DNA of 64,000 nt from Vreelandella subterranea (GCF_900111305.1 NZ_FOGS01000014.1:29239-93238); one strand, 5' to 3'. Counted from the first letter of the stretch, positions 52,328 to 59,870 are shown. Notes: generated from the letters alone by a model not told the origin. Numbers and translations are program-made.

Positions 52328-52585
52328 TTACTCATTAACCATCTTCCACTGTTCCCTAGCCTCAGCCCGTTTCTCATCAATGTACTGTGCCAGGTCGATT
52401 GCGCTGACCAACCATGGACTTTTTTGTGAGTCGCCGGCGCGGTAGGCGGGTACCGGCAGGGCTTGTGCACCGGCGCGAAAACCAGCGGTTCGTGGGGTGA
52501 TGCCGAAAAAGCGCGGGGCGACTTCTTCCAGCGGTAGCTCGGTGCGGCCGTCGAATTCGGCGAGTAATCCGAAGTATGTGTTCAT
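52328..52585 (-). CDS. PrtN-family (pyocin activator-like) small protein
   Basis: An 85-residue protein. MNTYFGLLAEFDGRTELPLEEVAPRFFGITPRTAGFRAGAQALPVPAYRAGDSQKSPWLVSAIDLAQYIDEKRAEAREQW matches the PrtN family, in which residues such as YDGR/FDGR, IPLE, FF and DLA.YID.(K/R)R are shared. PrtN activates pyocins in Pseudomonas. In integrative elements, small PrtN-like proteins near integrases may act as DNA-binding directionality or activator factors. Its start overlaps the upstream stop (ATGA), so it is coupled to the phage early operon. Confidence 0.85.
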   Translation of the reverse strand: MNTYFGLLAEFDGRTELPLEEVAPRFFGITPRTAGFRAGAQALPVPAYRAGDSQKSPWLVSAIDLAQYIDEKRAEAREQWKMVNE

Positions 52586-52884
52586 TGTTGCCTCCCTGGG
52601 CGCTGCTTCCACTTCATAAAACGTTGGCGAATGCGGCGGAACGTGGCCGCTGCGGTTGGGTTGTGGTCTAACTCCGCTCGGCTTTGGATCTGGCAGGCGG
52701 CGCAGAGCCAGTCGCGGGCGTCGTCCTGGTTGTGGGTGCCGTCGGGCAGTGTGCTTTCTGTCATACCGAATTTTGCGCGCTTGCGGCGGTCGAGGTAGAG
52801 CTGAAAGGCGCGATCCTGGCAGAGCATGGCCGCTTGCCGGGCCAAGGCACCGCCCTTGGTTGGCGACGTTGTTTGTTGGCTCAT
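52582..52884 (-). CDS. Hypothetical phage protein with a CxxC pair
   Basis: A 100-residue protein from ATG 52884. It starts MSQQTTSPTKGGALARQAAMLCQDRAFQLYLDRRKRAKFG and carries the segment DGTHNQDDARDWLCAACQIQSRAELDHNPTAAATFRRIRQRFMKWK. The LCAACQI pair and basic C-terminal helix suggest a small nucleic-acid-related phage protein. It overlaps both neighbours by ATGA, as in a packed early operon. No function can be assigned. Confidence 0.75.
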   Translation of the reverse strand: MSQQTTSPTKGGALARQAAMLCQDRAFQLYLDRRKRAKFGMTESTLPDGTHNQDDARDWLCAACQIQSRAELDHNPTAAATFRRIRQRFMKWKQRPGRQQ

Positions 52885-53039
52885 ATCACCCCCCAATATT
52901 TCAGTAAGTGCTCAACTGCCAAATACCAGGCATAGGGAAATAGCGTTATCGAAAAGAACGTGGACCAAAAGCCCTTCGCCACCACTACTCCGAAGATCCA
53001 AAGTCCGATCGTCAGTACCCCATTAAGATTGGCGAACAT
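52881..53039 (-). CDS. 52-residue single-pass or two-pass membrane protein
   Basis: Starting at ATG 53039 with GGAGGAAAC immediately upstream, this frame encodes 52 residues. The sequence begins MFANLNGVLTIGLWIFGVVV and ends ...AVEHLLKYWGVI. Hydrophobic segments span about 7-22 and 27-42. Its stop overlaps the next start (ATGA), and its start lies inside the end of the DksA-like gene, so it is firmly part of the operon. Too small for many gene finders. The role is unknown; a holin-like or regulatory membrane peptide is possible. Confidence 0.75.
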   Translation of the reverse strand: MFANLNGVLTIGLWIFGVVVAKGFWSTFFSITLFPYAWYLAVEHLLKYWGVI

Positions 53040-53247
53040 GTTTCCTCCTCATTTCACGCAACCCCTGGCACTCAATGCAGGTAGTGGCCCAGGGCGCGGC
53101 CTTACGGCGCTGGGCTGGGATCTCGTTGCCACAGTCAACGCACTCATCGTGAGTTGCCCGGGTGGCAAGCGTGGCTCGGCGAGCCAGCGTGGCTTCCAGG
53201 CTTTGTTGGATGGTGACCGCAGCGCGGTCGGCGTTATCTGCCATCAT
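53023..53247 (-). CDS. TraR/DksA-type C4 zinc-finger protein
   Basis: A 74-residue protein with a helical N-terminus (MMADNADRAAVTIQQSLEATLARRATLATRAT) and a C4 zinc finger, CVDCGNEIPAQRRKAAPWATTCIECQ. It belongs to the short phage- and plasmid-borne DksA/TraR group that binds the secondary channel of RNA polymerase. It is next to the replication gene, as in P2-like phages. AAGGAAGC precedes the start at 53247. Confidence 0.9.
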   Translation of the reverse strand: MMADNADRAAVTIQQSLEATLARRATLATRATHDECVDCGNEIPAQRRKAAPWATTCIECQGLREMRRKHVRQS

Positions 53248-53258
53248 GCTTCCTTCTG

Positions 53259-55562
53259 TTAACAAAGTTCAGTCGGGAAATATTCTTCCTGCTGCGTGGG
53301 AGGTGGCGGCGCGAACAGATTTCGGGCCGCTTCTCTGGCTTCCTGGGCCTCGTGGAAGGAGTCTTCCATCTCAGCCCGGTAAATTTCTGAGCGCTTCCAC
53401 TCTTCGAGACGTTCGCGCTGGGCTTTTTTCTCTTCCGGTGTGGGCTCTCGGGGCTGGATATCCGGCCCCTGCGTACAGTTAGTGACACGAGTCCAAGGGG
53501 AAGCGGCTTCGCCGCTTCCCGAACCCCCCTGGTCGCTCAGCGACCTACCGCGCACCTGCCAGCGGTAAAAGCGGGTTAGATATTCGTGCTCATTGCCCCG
53601 GCCATCGGTGACGACGATGCCGAACGTACCTATCTTGCTTTCACCGTGGCGGCCTAGCGCCTCGACGCCTTCGCGCTCTTCGCCGGTGGCGTGGCTGAAC
53701 TCGGCACGGCTGAGGTCGACGCGGGGCATTGTCCACGGCTTCACCGGACGGTATTTGCGGGGCAGGTTGGGGCCACCCATGAGGCGTAAGAACTGATCCC
53801 ACTGGCCGGAATTGGCGGCCTTGCGGATTTGCTCGAAGCGGGCGGCGATGCGTGCTTCTGGGCGGGTCGCCTTTTCCCAGTTGTCCAGCTCATCGAGGTG
53901 CTTATCGTTCAGGCGGCGAATCTCTCGCCACACCGTCACGCTAGGCAGGCCGACAAACTGGAATTGGCGAATGCCCCACACGGCCGCCCATGACTCGATG
54001 CGCGGCGCGCTGCTGTTGAGGTCGTGGCCGTAGCTGTCCTTGTCGTCGTCTTTCATGCCATCGCGGGCGAACTGCTCGCCGTTGATGTTTTTCGAGATGT
54101 ACTTGGCCACGTAGCCCGCAGCGGTCCCGCGCGTGTAGTCGATGGGCTCGACCTTAAAGCGGGCGGTTGATTTGTGGCCGCGCCGGTCGTAGAGCTCTTC
54201 TGGGGTATCCGCCTCGGCATGGCAGCCGAGTATTTCGGTCACGGTGTCGGCGTGCTCGGGGGCGGTCCAGACCAACAGGTGCCAGTGGGGCGTGCCGTCG
54301 TGGTGGGGCTCGACCACACGAATGCCGTAAACGCCGATATCCTCGCGGGCCAGCTTGGCGCGGGTGCGCGCCCACACCTGTTGCAAGTAGGCCTGGGCAT
54401 CGCGGGGTGTGCTGCCGTCGTACTTGGTATTACGGGCGCCGCTTTTGGCATGCACCGGGTGGAATCGGCTAGGCGCGGTGATGGTGTAGAACATGCCGAC
54501 ATGCCCCAGACGACGGGCCTCGACCTCGGTGTCGCGAATGCGCAGCATCAACTCAGCCCGGCGGTGGTCGGGGTTCGACAAACCCAGCTCGGCCAACTCG
54601 GCCAAGGTGTACACCTGGCCTTCCTGGTTGATGGCTTCCAGCGCATCGAGCAGGGCGTGGTTACGGTTTTTCTGGGCGCGACGGCGCTCCAAGGTCACAT
54701 CACTGCAGTAAATACCGGCGCGCTTATGCACGCGGTGGGCTTCGCGCTGCACCTGCTCCAAACGACGGCCACCCAGGCGGCGCAGCTGGCGACGCCACCA
54801 AAGCGGGTCAGTGAGCTTGGCCAGTTGCACCGCGCTTTTCATTTTCAAGCTGGGCGGGTTGATGCCGTGCAGGCGTGCCCGATGGCGGGCTTTTTGGAGC
54901 GCCATTTCATTGACGACAGGCAGGCTCATGACAGGCGCGCGGTGCCATTTAAAGACTGCCATCAATGGAATGATGCCCAGCGGTGGGCTCAATGGATTGC
55001 GAGAGTCGGCGATTTGGAGGGCGATCTCGCGTGCCTGGCCGGAAAGGGTGCGGGCCTTGGGCGTTTTGAGGTTGAGGGGTGGTGGCAGCAGGCCAAGTCG
55101 CAGGCGGCGGTTATGCTCGGCAATGCCGCCGATCAGCTTGCTACGCTCTCGCTCCAACGCGGAGGCCTGGGCCTCGGCGTGGTTGATGGCCGCTTCGTCG
55201 TCGTGCGTGACGTTATAGCCATTGAGCACCAGTCGTTCTTCCACGCTGGCCAGCCACCGGCAGCCGATCTGCAAACCCTCAATCGTTGTGGGCGCCCGCT
55301 TCACCAGCGATTGAAAGCCCCGTTCCAGGTCGCTGGCGATGGGCGTAAAGCGACGGTAGACGCTAGCCGGGTCGATAAGCTCGGCGGCGTTGCGGCGCAA
55401 CCAACGGTTAGCGGCGGCATGGCCGTGCTGTTTAGACACATGGATATAGCCGCCCGCCAGTTGCTCTGCGATAGACGGCAGGCGCTTCCAGTGTTCATCC
55501 AGGAAGCGACGGCAATCCCGCGTGCGGGAGCTGTACTCAAAGGCTAATTCCAACGTGCTCAC
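53259..55562 (-). CDS. Replication endonuclease, P2 gpA type (rolling-circle initiator)
   Basis: A 767-residue protein with the Phage_GPA arrangement. The metal-binding HUH motif PHWHLLVW lies at about 425-432. The double-tyrosine motif GYVAKYISKN has Tyr484 and Tyr488 spaced as in P2 A protein. It nicks the origin and joins the 5' end to replicate the element by rolling circle. The start is a GTG at 55562 that overlaps the previous stop (GTGA) and has AGAGG before it. The last ~120 residues are low-complexity and acidic/proline-rich. The single-stranded origin it nicks is likely within its own gene, as in P2, but I could not place it. Confidence 0.93.
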   Translation of the reverse strand: MSTLELAFEYSSRTRDCRRFLDEHWKRLPSIAEQLAGGYIHVSKQHGHAAANRWLRRNAAELIDPASVYRRFTPIASDLERGFQSLVKRAPTTIEGLQIGCRWLASVEERLVLNGYNVTHDDEAAINHAEAQASALERERSKLIGGIAEHNRRLRLGLLPPPLNLKTPKARTLSGQAREIALQIADSRNPLSPPLGIIPLMAVFKWHRAPVMSLPVVNEMALQKARHRARLHGINPPSLKMKSAVQLAKLTDPLWWRRQLRRLGGRRLEQVQREAHRVHKRAGIYCSDVTLERRRAQKNRNHALLDALEAINQEGQVYTLAELAELGLSNPDHRRAELMLRIRDTEVEARRLGHVGMFYTITAPSRFHPVHAKSGARNTKYDGSTPRDAQAYLQQVWARTRAKLAREDIGVYGIRVVEPHHDGTPHWHLLVWTAPEHADTVTEILGCHAEADTPEELYDRRGHKSTARFKVEPIDYTRGTAAGYVAKYISKNINGEQFARDGMKDDDKDSYGHDLNSSAPRIESWAAVWGIRQFQFVGLPSVTVWREIRRLNDKHLDELDNWEKATRPEARIAARFEQIRKAANSGQWDQFLRLMGGPNLPRKYRPVKPWTMPRVDLSRAEFSHATGEEREGVEALGRHGESKIGTFGIVVTDGRGNEHEYLTRFYRWQVRGRSLSDQGGSGSGEAASPWTRVTNCTQGPDIQPREPTPEEKKAQRERLEEWKRSEIYRAEMEDSFHEAQEAREAARNLFAPPPPTQQEEYFPTELC

Positions 55563-55858
55563 GCCGTCACCTCTTTGAAGCAAGTGTGATCACCTTCAGG
55601 CTTGCCCCAATCCACGCCGATGACGCGGGGCGGGTTTTCGCTAAGAGCCGCCGCCAGCGTGGCGCCGATGGCGAGGCTGTTATCGTCTAAAGTGGCTTCG
55701 ATTTGTGTTATCTGGCAGCCAAGTTTCTCAACTTCGCGCATTAGCTCTTCGCCCGCCGTCTGGCTGTTTTGTGTGGGCTGCGCCTGCAGCTCGGCGGCAA
55801 GGTTTTTTAGTTGCAGATGCGCTTCATAGAGCGCGAGCATTGTTTTATCAGTGTTCAT
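55559..55858 (-). CDS. Hypothetical phage protein upstream of gpA
   Basis: A 99-residue protein with a predicted helical, coiled-coil-like first 60 residues (MNTDKTMLALYEAHLQLKNLAAELQAQ...EELMREVEKLGCQITQIEATL) and a C-terminal VIGVDWGKPEGDHTCFKEV segment. That segment recalls the small P2-like open reading frames encoded just before the replication gene. The function is unknown. Its stop overlaps the gpA start and its start overlaps the upstream stop, so four genes here are coupled. Confidence 0.75.
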   Translation of the reverse strand: MNTDKTMLALYEAHLQLKNLAAELQAQPTQNSQTAGEELMREVEKLGCQITQIEATLDDNSLAIGATLAAALSENPPRVIGVDWGKPEGDHTCFKEVTA

Positions 55859-56265
55859 ACAACCCCCTTCTCAATAAGTGACAACCAGTGCAGCGCCGCC
55901 TTGGTGTTGCCTTCTGCCAGTGCTTCGCGGGCGTGACTCGCCAGTTCGGCACTTGGGTGTGGGCGGTGGCCGTTGAGCGTTCCTTTCAGTCGACTGGCGT
56001 AGCCGCTCATGCGATGGATGGCACCGCGCAGCGCGTCGCGCTCAGCTTTGTTGAGCTGGCTGATTTGCTGGGTGGTGTCGTTTTTTAAGTCGGCGGATTT
56101 GAGCAGCACACGGCGTTCGGCATGGGGCAGCTCGGCCCATAGCTCGACTAAATCCAGGTCGTCGGCGCGGCGGTGCAGCTCGGCGCGCAGGTCGCCAAAG
56201 CCTGCCCGATCGGGCTGGACGGCGGGCGCCTGCGCGGGTGCTGGTAAAGGGGTAACGTTACTCAT
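55855..56265 (-). CDS. Hypothetical phage protein, Ala/Pro-rich N-terminus
   Basis: A 136-residue protein. Residues 1-25 are Ala/Pro-rich (SNVTPLPAPAQAPAVQPDRAGFG); the rest is helical, with LRAELHRRADDLDLVELWAELPHAERRVLLKSADL and SAELASHAREALAEGNTKAALHWLSLIEKG. No motif for catalysis or DNA binding is seen. It is the first gene in the packed gpA block after a 65-bp gap to the Ogr-like gene. Confidence 0.75.
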   Translation of the reverse strand: MSNVTPLPAPAQAPAVQPDRAGFGDLRAELHRRADDLDLVELWAELPHAERRVLLKSADLKNDTTQQISQLNKAERDALRGAIHRMSGYASRLKGTLNGHRPHPSAELASHAREALAEGNTKAALHWLSLIEKGVV

Positions 56266-56330
56266 ATACGTAAGCCTCTTGCGTGCTGCTAACTAAGAAC
56301 GAAAGCGAAGTAGCTGGGCCGGTCAGGCGT

Positions 56331-56591
56331 TTACGATGCCTGTTGCGCCTGCTTGATTGCCTGTTGAAGCAACCTGGGCGTAAACGGCAGATCCACCGTG
56401 GGGTTGGGGCTGTCGCTGGGGGTCAGCGTGTTGCACACCTCGATGCGCGCTTTGCCCCGAAACCCACAGTCTTCATTGCGGCATTCCACCACCAACTCGC
56501 GGTACACCGGCGTTAGCCCCTGGCTTTTGCGGATGCGCAGGTTCTGGCTGCAGTGCGGGCAGGGAAGGCGGTGTTTGCTGGTCATCGTCAT
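56331..56591 (-). CDS. Ogr/Delta-like zinc-finger transcription activator
   Basis: An 86-residue protein with the Ogr family pattern: LPCPHCSQNLRIRKSQGLTPVYRELVVECRNEDCGFRG. The ligands are the cysteines at 11, 14, 37 and 42. Ogr and P4 Delta recruit RNA polymerase to P2-type late promoters. No late structural genes are visible here, so it may act on the element's own cargo or on a helper phage. The ATG at 56591 overlaps the upstream stop (TGATG). Confidence 0.88.
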   Translation of the reverse strand: MTMTSKHRLPCPHCSQNLRIRKSQGLTPVYRELVVECRNEDCGFRGKARIEVCNTLTPSDSPNPTVDLPFTPRLLQQAIKQAQQAS

Positions 56592-56794
56592 CAGTGTTTT
56601 CTCTCAATGGGGTAAAGGGCGCGGCCTCGGCCGGTGAGTCCTTGGGTGCCTTTGCGCAAGCGGCGACGCATCAGCCACTCGGCGGCTTCGTCCAGGTTCG
56701 ATAAGTTCTGCTGTTCGCATACCTGCTGCAGTACGGCCTCTAGCTGTTCATTCAGCGGAAGGCGTAATTCGCCATGGGCCGGTTGGTCAGCCAT
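56591..56794 (-). CDS. Small ribbon-helix-helix-like protein A
   Basis: A 67-residue protein. ELRLPLNEQLEAVLQQVCEQQNLSNLDEAAEWLMRRRLRKG fits a short beta-strand followed by two helices, the ribbon-helix-helix pattern of small DNA-binding phage proteins. The basic C-terminus (RRRLRKGTQGLTGRGRALYPIERKH) adds to this. It is coupled to the Ogr-like gene. The fold was assigned by pattern; the target is unknown. Confidence 0.7.
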   Translation of the reverse strand: MADQPAHGELRLPLNEQLEAVLQQVCEQQNLSNLDEAAEWLMRRRLRKGTQGLTGRGRALYPIERKH

Positions 56795-56832
56795 ACATCA
56801 GTGCTCCTTGGGGGCCTCAAAAAGCCCTGCCT

Positions 56833-57036
56833 TTACGACGCCTGTTCAGGCACATTGCTAACAGAGAGATCAGCAACGCCCAGCGTTTCCAGTGCTTCTT
56901 TCAGCACCAGTTGACGCAGCAGTGAGGCTCGGTCGATGCCGGTGTAATCCACCAGCGCATCGATCAACTGGGCCTCGTACTGATCCAGATTGAGAGCGGC
57001 GTAACGAGAGCGCACACGTTTGGGGTCCTGGTACAT
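56833..57036 (-). CDS. Small ribbon-helix-helix-like protein B
   Basis: A 67-residue protein from ATG 57036, with AAGGA upstream. RSRYAALNLDQYEAQLIDALVDYTGIDRASLLRQLVLKEALETLG is a clear strand-helix-helix pattern of CopG/Arc-like DNA-binding proteins. The longer in-frame start at 57072 would overlap the neighbouring gene. The role is unknown, possibly regulation of phage genes or of copy number. Confidence 0.75.
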   Translation of the reverse strand: MYQDPKRVRSRYAALNLDQYEAQLIDALVDYTGIDRASLLRQLVLKEALETLGVADLSVSNVPEQAS

Positions 57037-57061
57037 GGCAAACATCCTTATGCAGGCAGGG

Positions 57062-57268
57062 TCATTCGGCATTCAGCGTGTCTTGGTCGTACTCGGCGAT
57101 GCCGCGCAGCATCAGCATGCGGGCCGTGGCCGAGAGGGTGCGCATTTCCAGCTCGGCGATGCGCTTCAGGTCGTCCCGCTCGGCCTCGGTTACGTGGGCC
57201 ATGATTGGGCAGTTACACCCCTTGGGGGCATAAATTGGCTTTGGGGTAATGGTGTTAGCGGTGGCCAT
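57062..57268 (-). CDS. Small ribbon-helix-helix-like protein C
   Basis: A 68-residue protein. After MATANTITPKPIYAPKGCNCPIMAH comes VTEAERDDLKRIAELEMRTLSATARMLMLRGIAEYD, which fits an Arc/CopG-like helix pair and is typical of small DNA-binding proteins. The CNC near residue 19 could bind metal. It is the third consecutive gene of this fold type in the same operon direction. Confidence 0.7.
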   Translation of the reverse strand: MATANTITPKPIYAPKGCNCPIMAHVTEAERDDLKRIAELEMRTLSATARMLMLRGIAEYDQDTLNAE

Positions 57269-57313
57269 GGGTTAGGCTTCCTTAATAGAGTGAAAGACAT
57301 AAGGCGCAGTGGC

Positions 57314-57640
57314 TTAGCGCTCGTAAAGGCGCACCAGCTTGCGCTGCAGGAAGTGCTCATCCAGATGGGCGTTCAGGCTGCTCAAGGCATCCTCGACGGC
57401 TTCGTCGCTTTTGCCCGCGGCCAACATCGAGGTCGCCAGCTGGCCGACCGCCTCGGCGGTGGTGCGCTCTTCCAGCGCTTCGATATCCGCCAGCGGGTTG
57501 GGCGTTTGGGTACCGCGCTTCAGCGCCGTTTCGATATCGCGGCGGGTGCCTTCAGCGCAGCGCTCCAGTTCCACGTCGACACCTCGGAACAGGGTGGTCT
57601 GGGTTTTAGGTACGAACATCGTGAGAGTGAGGGTGGCCAT
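57314..57640 (-). CDS. Hypothetical phage early protein
   Basis: A 108-residue protein with a strand-rich N-terminus (MATLTLTMFVPKTQTTLFRGVDVELERCAEGTRRDIETALKRG) and a helical end (ALEERTTAEAVGQLATSMLAAGKSDEAVEDALSSLNAHLDEHFLQRKLVRLYER). AAAGGAGCCA precedes the start. It belongs to the leftward early operon by direction. The function is unknown. Confidence 0.7.
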   Translation of the reverse strand: MATLTLTMFVPKTQTTLFRGVDVELERCAEGTRRDIETALKRGTQTPNPLADIEALEERTTAEAVGQLATSMLAAGKSDEAVEDALSSLNAHLDEHFLQRKLVRLYER

Positions 57641-57690
57641 AGCAGTGGCTCCTTTAAGTTTTCAATTACGTCCGATGGAGGACTTGGGTT

Positions 57691-57888
57691 ATGTCTGAAC
57701 GGCCTTTACAAGATCCAAAGCAATATCCGGTTGATGCCGCCCATGAAGTGGTGATTGAGCTCATCAGGTCAGAGGCATTAATTTGCTCAAGCAATAATTC
57801 TTACGGAACGACGAGAGGTGAGCAGCTCGCAGATGCCGCTATCACTGCTCACAAGAAGCTGGTCGAGTACTACAAGTCGTTGGATTGA
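57691..57888 (+). CDS. Small hypothetical protein, opposite to the early operon
   Basis: A 65-residue protein, MSERPLQDPKQYPVDAAHEVVIELIRSEALICSSN at the start and TAHKKLVEYYKSLD at the end. It has GGAGG nine bases before the ATG and reads as an ordinary soluble protein of mixed strand and helix. It lies between two leftward early genes and overlaps the next by 47 bp at its 3' end, so its expression must be independent. I consider it real, but unproven. Confidence 0.55.
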   Translation: MSERPLQDPKQYPVDAAHEVVIELIRSEALICSSNNSYGTTRGEQLADAAITAHKKLVEYYKSLD

Positions 57889-58342
57889 GTTGGCTAAACC
57901 CAGCCTGAAGCGAAGTAGCAAGGTTTAATGCGCGCTCGTTTAGGTCTTGGCCTTTCCGACCTTGTTTCGCTAATTCGCCGACGCTTTTAGCCAGAACACG
58001 ATCAGCGAGCGCTTGCTGATATGGAGTTAATGAAGCTGGTGGGTTCTCAGGTTTGGGAGCTGCTTTTAAAGCGCCAGTGGTCTCAACAGTAAGTGTCCAC
58101 GTGAGCTTTTTAGTGTCTGGGTTACCGATTTTGAGATGGGCAGTCAGGCTTGTGGCGCCAAAGCCTTGAGCGATAAGCATGACGTTCACCAGCTCATCAA
58201 ACGGCATGGGTTGCTCTTGGCAATTGGCATTGAAGCCTTTAATGCCTTCCCGAGCGGCCTCTAGAGACAGAATGCCTTGGGTCTGGTGGATGATCAGTTT
58301 TTCCACCGTGATAAGCGGTGATTTAGTGGCAGATGTAGCCAT
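57842..58342 (-). CDS. Hypothetical phage early protein next to the repressor
   Basis: A 166-residue protein from ATG 58342 (AGGAGCC upstream). A segment of strand-like sequence (TSLTAHLKIGNPDTKKLTWTLTVETTG) is followed by a Pro-rich linker and a helical end (LTPYQQALADRVLAKSVGELAKQGRKGQDLNERALNLATSLQAGFSQLNP). A longer in-frame start to 58417 overlaps the repressor gene. It is the first leftward gene from the switch region, where cox-like or anti-repressor genes usually lie, but no helix-turn-helix is seen. Confidence 0.7.
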   Translation of the reverse strand: MATSATKSPLITVEKLIIHQTQGILSLEAAREGIKGFNANCQEQPMPFDELVNVMLIAQGFGATSLTAHLKIGNPDTKKLTWTLTVETTGALKAAPKPENPPASLTPYQQALADRVLAKSVGELAKQGRKGQDLNERALNLATSLQAGFSQLNPTTCSTRPASCEQ

Positions 58343-58391
58343 GGCAGTGGCTCCTCTTGCTATGTGTTGTGAAGTGAAAGACATAAATAGA

Positions 58392-58410
58392 TTGGTGTAA
58401 ATATTACATG
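58392..58410. promoter_or_regulatory. Candidate operator at the repressor start (TGTAA-ATA-TTACA)
   Basis: A perfect 5-bp inverted repeat TGTAA/TTACA with a 3-bp spacer (58396-58408) overlaps the ATG of the cI-like gene. A near copy, TTGGTGTAGATATTACATA, occurs exactly 200 bp downstream inside the gene (58592-58610), matching at 17 of 19 positions. It is a good candidate for a repressor site in the switch region. Confidence 0.5.
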
Positions 58411-59064
58411 TCGTCAAGCGTTGATGTGGAAAAAATGCTGTCTCGGTTGCGTGAAGCTATCCAAAACGCAGGGTTTGAGACTCTAGCTGATGCCTCACGG
58501 GCAATTGGCGACACTACGCCGCAAGGCCTCAGAGACGTTGTTACAGGCCGGAAAAGGGCATCTGTAGAATTTATGATGCGCTTAAAATCTGTTGGTGTAG
58601 ATATTACATATGTGATGGGTGGGACAGATGAGTTAGCACCGTCTAAAGATCAGACGCCTATCAGGATGTATGACATTGAAGCCGCCGCTGGGGCTGGGCG
58701 CAGTTTTGAAGGCGAGCCGATTAAAACCACGCTGTATTTTTCCACCGCCGAGCTGGCCGATCAGGGGCTAGATCCTGCCCATGTTGTGGGGGTGAAAGTG
58801 CGCGGCGATTCGATGCTTGGCACGTTGGACGACGGTGACTGGGTATTGGTGGACCGCAGCAACCGCGACCCCAAGCAGGAAGGCGTGTTTTTGCTGCTGG
58901 TGAGCGGCGAGCGAAGAATCAAGCGGGTGCAGCGCCTGGCGGGCGGCGCGCTGTTCCTGATCAGCGACAACGACCACTACCAGCCGGAAATGATCAAACC
59001 GCAGGATATGCATGATGTGGAGATTCTGGGGCGGTGTGAGATTCGGATTGGGCGGGTTGTGTAG
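58408..59064 (+). CDS. CI-like phage repressor with S24 (LexA-type) peptidase domain
   Basis: A 218-residue protein. The N-terminal helix-turn-helix is AGFETLADASRAIGDTTPQGLRDVVTGRKRASVEFMMRLKSVGVD. The Ala-Gly region AAAGAGRS (about 91-98) is the likely self-cleavage site. The peptidase domain has VRGDSMLGTLDDGDWVLVD with Ser135 and RRIKRVQRL with Lys172. RecA-stimulated self-cleavage should relieve repression, so the element is expected to respond to the SOS signal. No Shine-Dalgarno precedes ATG 58408, as in leaderless cI; a later ATG at 58435 is an alternative. Confidence 0.93.
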   Translation: MSSSVDVEKMLSRLREAIQNAGFETLADASRAIGDTTPQGLRDVVTGRKRASVEFMMRLKSVGVDITYVMGGTDELAPSKDQTPIRMYDIEAAAGAGRSFEGEPIKTTLYFSTAELADQGLDPAHVVGVKVRGDSMLGTLDDGDWVLVDRSNRDPKQEGVFLLLVSGERRIKRVQRLAGGALFLISDNDHYQPEMIKPQDMHDVEILGRCEIRIGRVV

Positions 59065-59126
59065 CTGCAGCACATCAATATAAAACGGTGGTTTTGAGAC
59101 TGCTGATAATATAGGGAATTTGATGG

Positions 59127-59870
59127 ATGGAAGATTTTTCACCAATAGCACGTTTAGAAGCCATCATCTTAAAAGCTAATAGCATGGATGGTACTGCAGC
59201 AACAAAAAAGGTGTGGGGAAAGGTTTTTAACTACAATACCCAAGATCGATTGAGTGTCGCAGATTACGCTTTTGAATACCTTCGCTTAGTTGAGCGTGTT
59301 GAAGTGTACCTTAGCGTGGTAGTTAAAAATTATGCTACCAGCGAGATAAATAAAAGTTCTATGATATCTTTGAAAGAGCTGGTTTTTACCTTTACAAGCT
59401 CTTCCCAATGGAATGCGCATAATTCTAAAATCAATGACTCTGTTCTGGTTTTGTTAGAAATGGGTAAAGCCCTTTATCATGCAAATTATCCAGAATCAGA
59501 AGCTAAAATTGAAAATGAGTATATTGAAGAGCTGAGAGAGAGCCTTGATGCCCTTTTTCAAAGTGTTTTTAATAGCGATTTGTCTCGCGAGCTTAGGTTA
59601 AAGCTTTCTGCAGATATAGTTCAAATGATGAATTCACTGAAATTCTATGAGGTTCGAGGTTCTGACGGTTTACAAGAAAGCATGTCCATGCTTGTTGGTC
59701 GCTATGCATTTAACTCTGCTGAACTGAAAAAAGATGAAGCTGAAGATGTACGTAATAAATTCAATAACGTTTTCAGTAAATTTTTCGCAGCAATGAGTCA
59801 TGCAAATACTCTGCACCAGTTTTTGGATAATGCTCCTGACATTATGAAACAGTTGGTTGAAAAATTATGA
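59127..59870 (+). CDS. Unknown soluble protein, first gene of an AT-rich two-gene cargo operon
   Basis: A 247-residue, mostly helical protein without signal peptide or membrane helix. No family is recognised. Features seen are a negatively charged start (MEDFSPIARLEAIILKANSMDGTAATKKVWGKVF), a central segment (LEMGKALYHANYPESEAKIENEYIEELRESLDALFQSVF) and an end segment (AMSHANTLHQFLDNAPDIMKQLVEKL). AGGGA lies nine bases before the ATG at 59127. The coding sequence is much more AT-rich than the phage genes. Its last codons overlap the next gene by ATGA, so both proteins are made together. It lies 62 bp behind the cI-like gene, on the same strand. Confidence 0.8.
   Translation: MEDFSPIARLEAIILKANSMDGTAATKKVWGKVFNYNTQDRLSVADYAFEYLRLVERVEVYLSVVVKNYATSEINKSSMISLKELVFTFTSSSQWNAHNSKINDSVLVLLEMGKALYHANYPESEAKIENEYIEELRESLDALFQSVFNSDLSRELRLKLSADIVQMMNSLKFYEVRGSDGLQESMSMLVGRYAFNSAELKKDEAEDVRNKFNNVFSKFFAAMSHANTLHQFLDNAPDIMKQLVEKL

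Noticed and set aside
53259..53560. Possible frameshift at the 3' end of gpA because the tail is low-complexity
   Set aside because: The frame is continuous to the stop and ends 11 bp from the next gene, so a natural acidic tail is the simpler reading.
54174..55547. 457-codon open frame on the plus strand
   Set aside because: It lies wholly antisense to the gpA gene, whose motifs are clear. Long antisense frames are expected in GC-rich coding sequence, and its translation has no recognisable domain.
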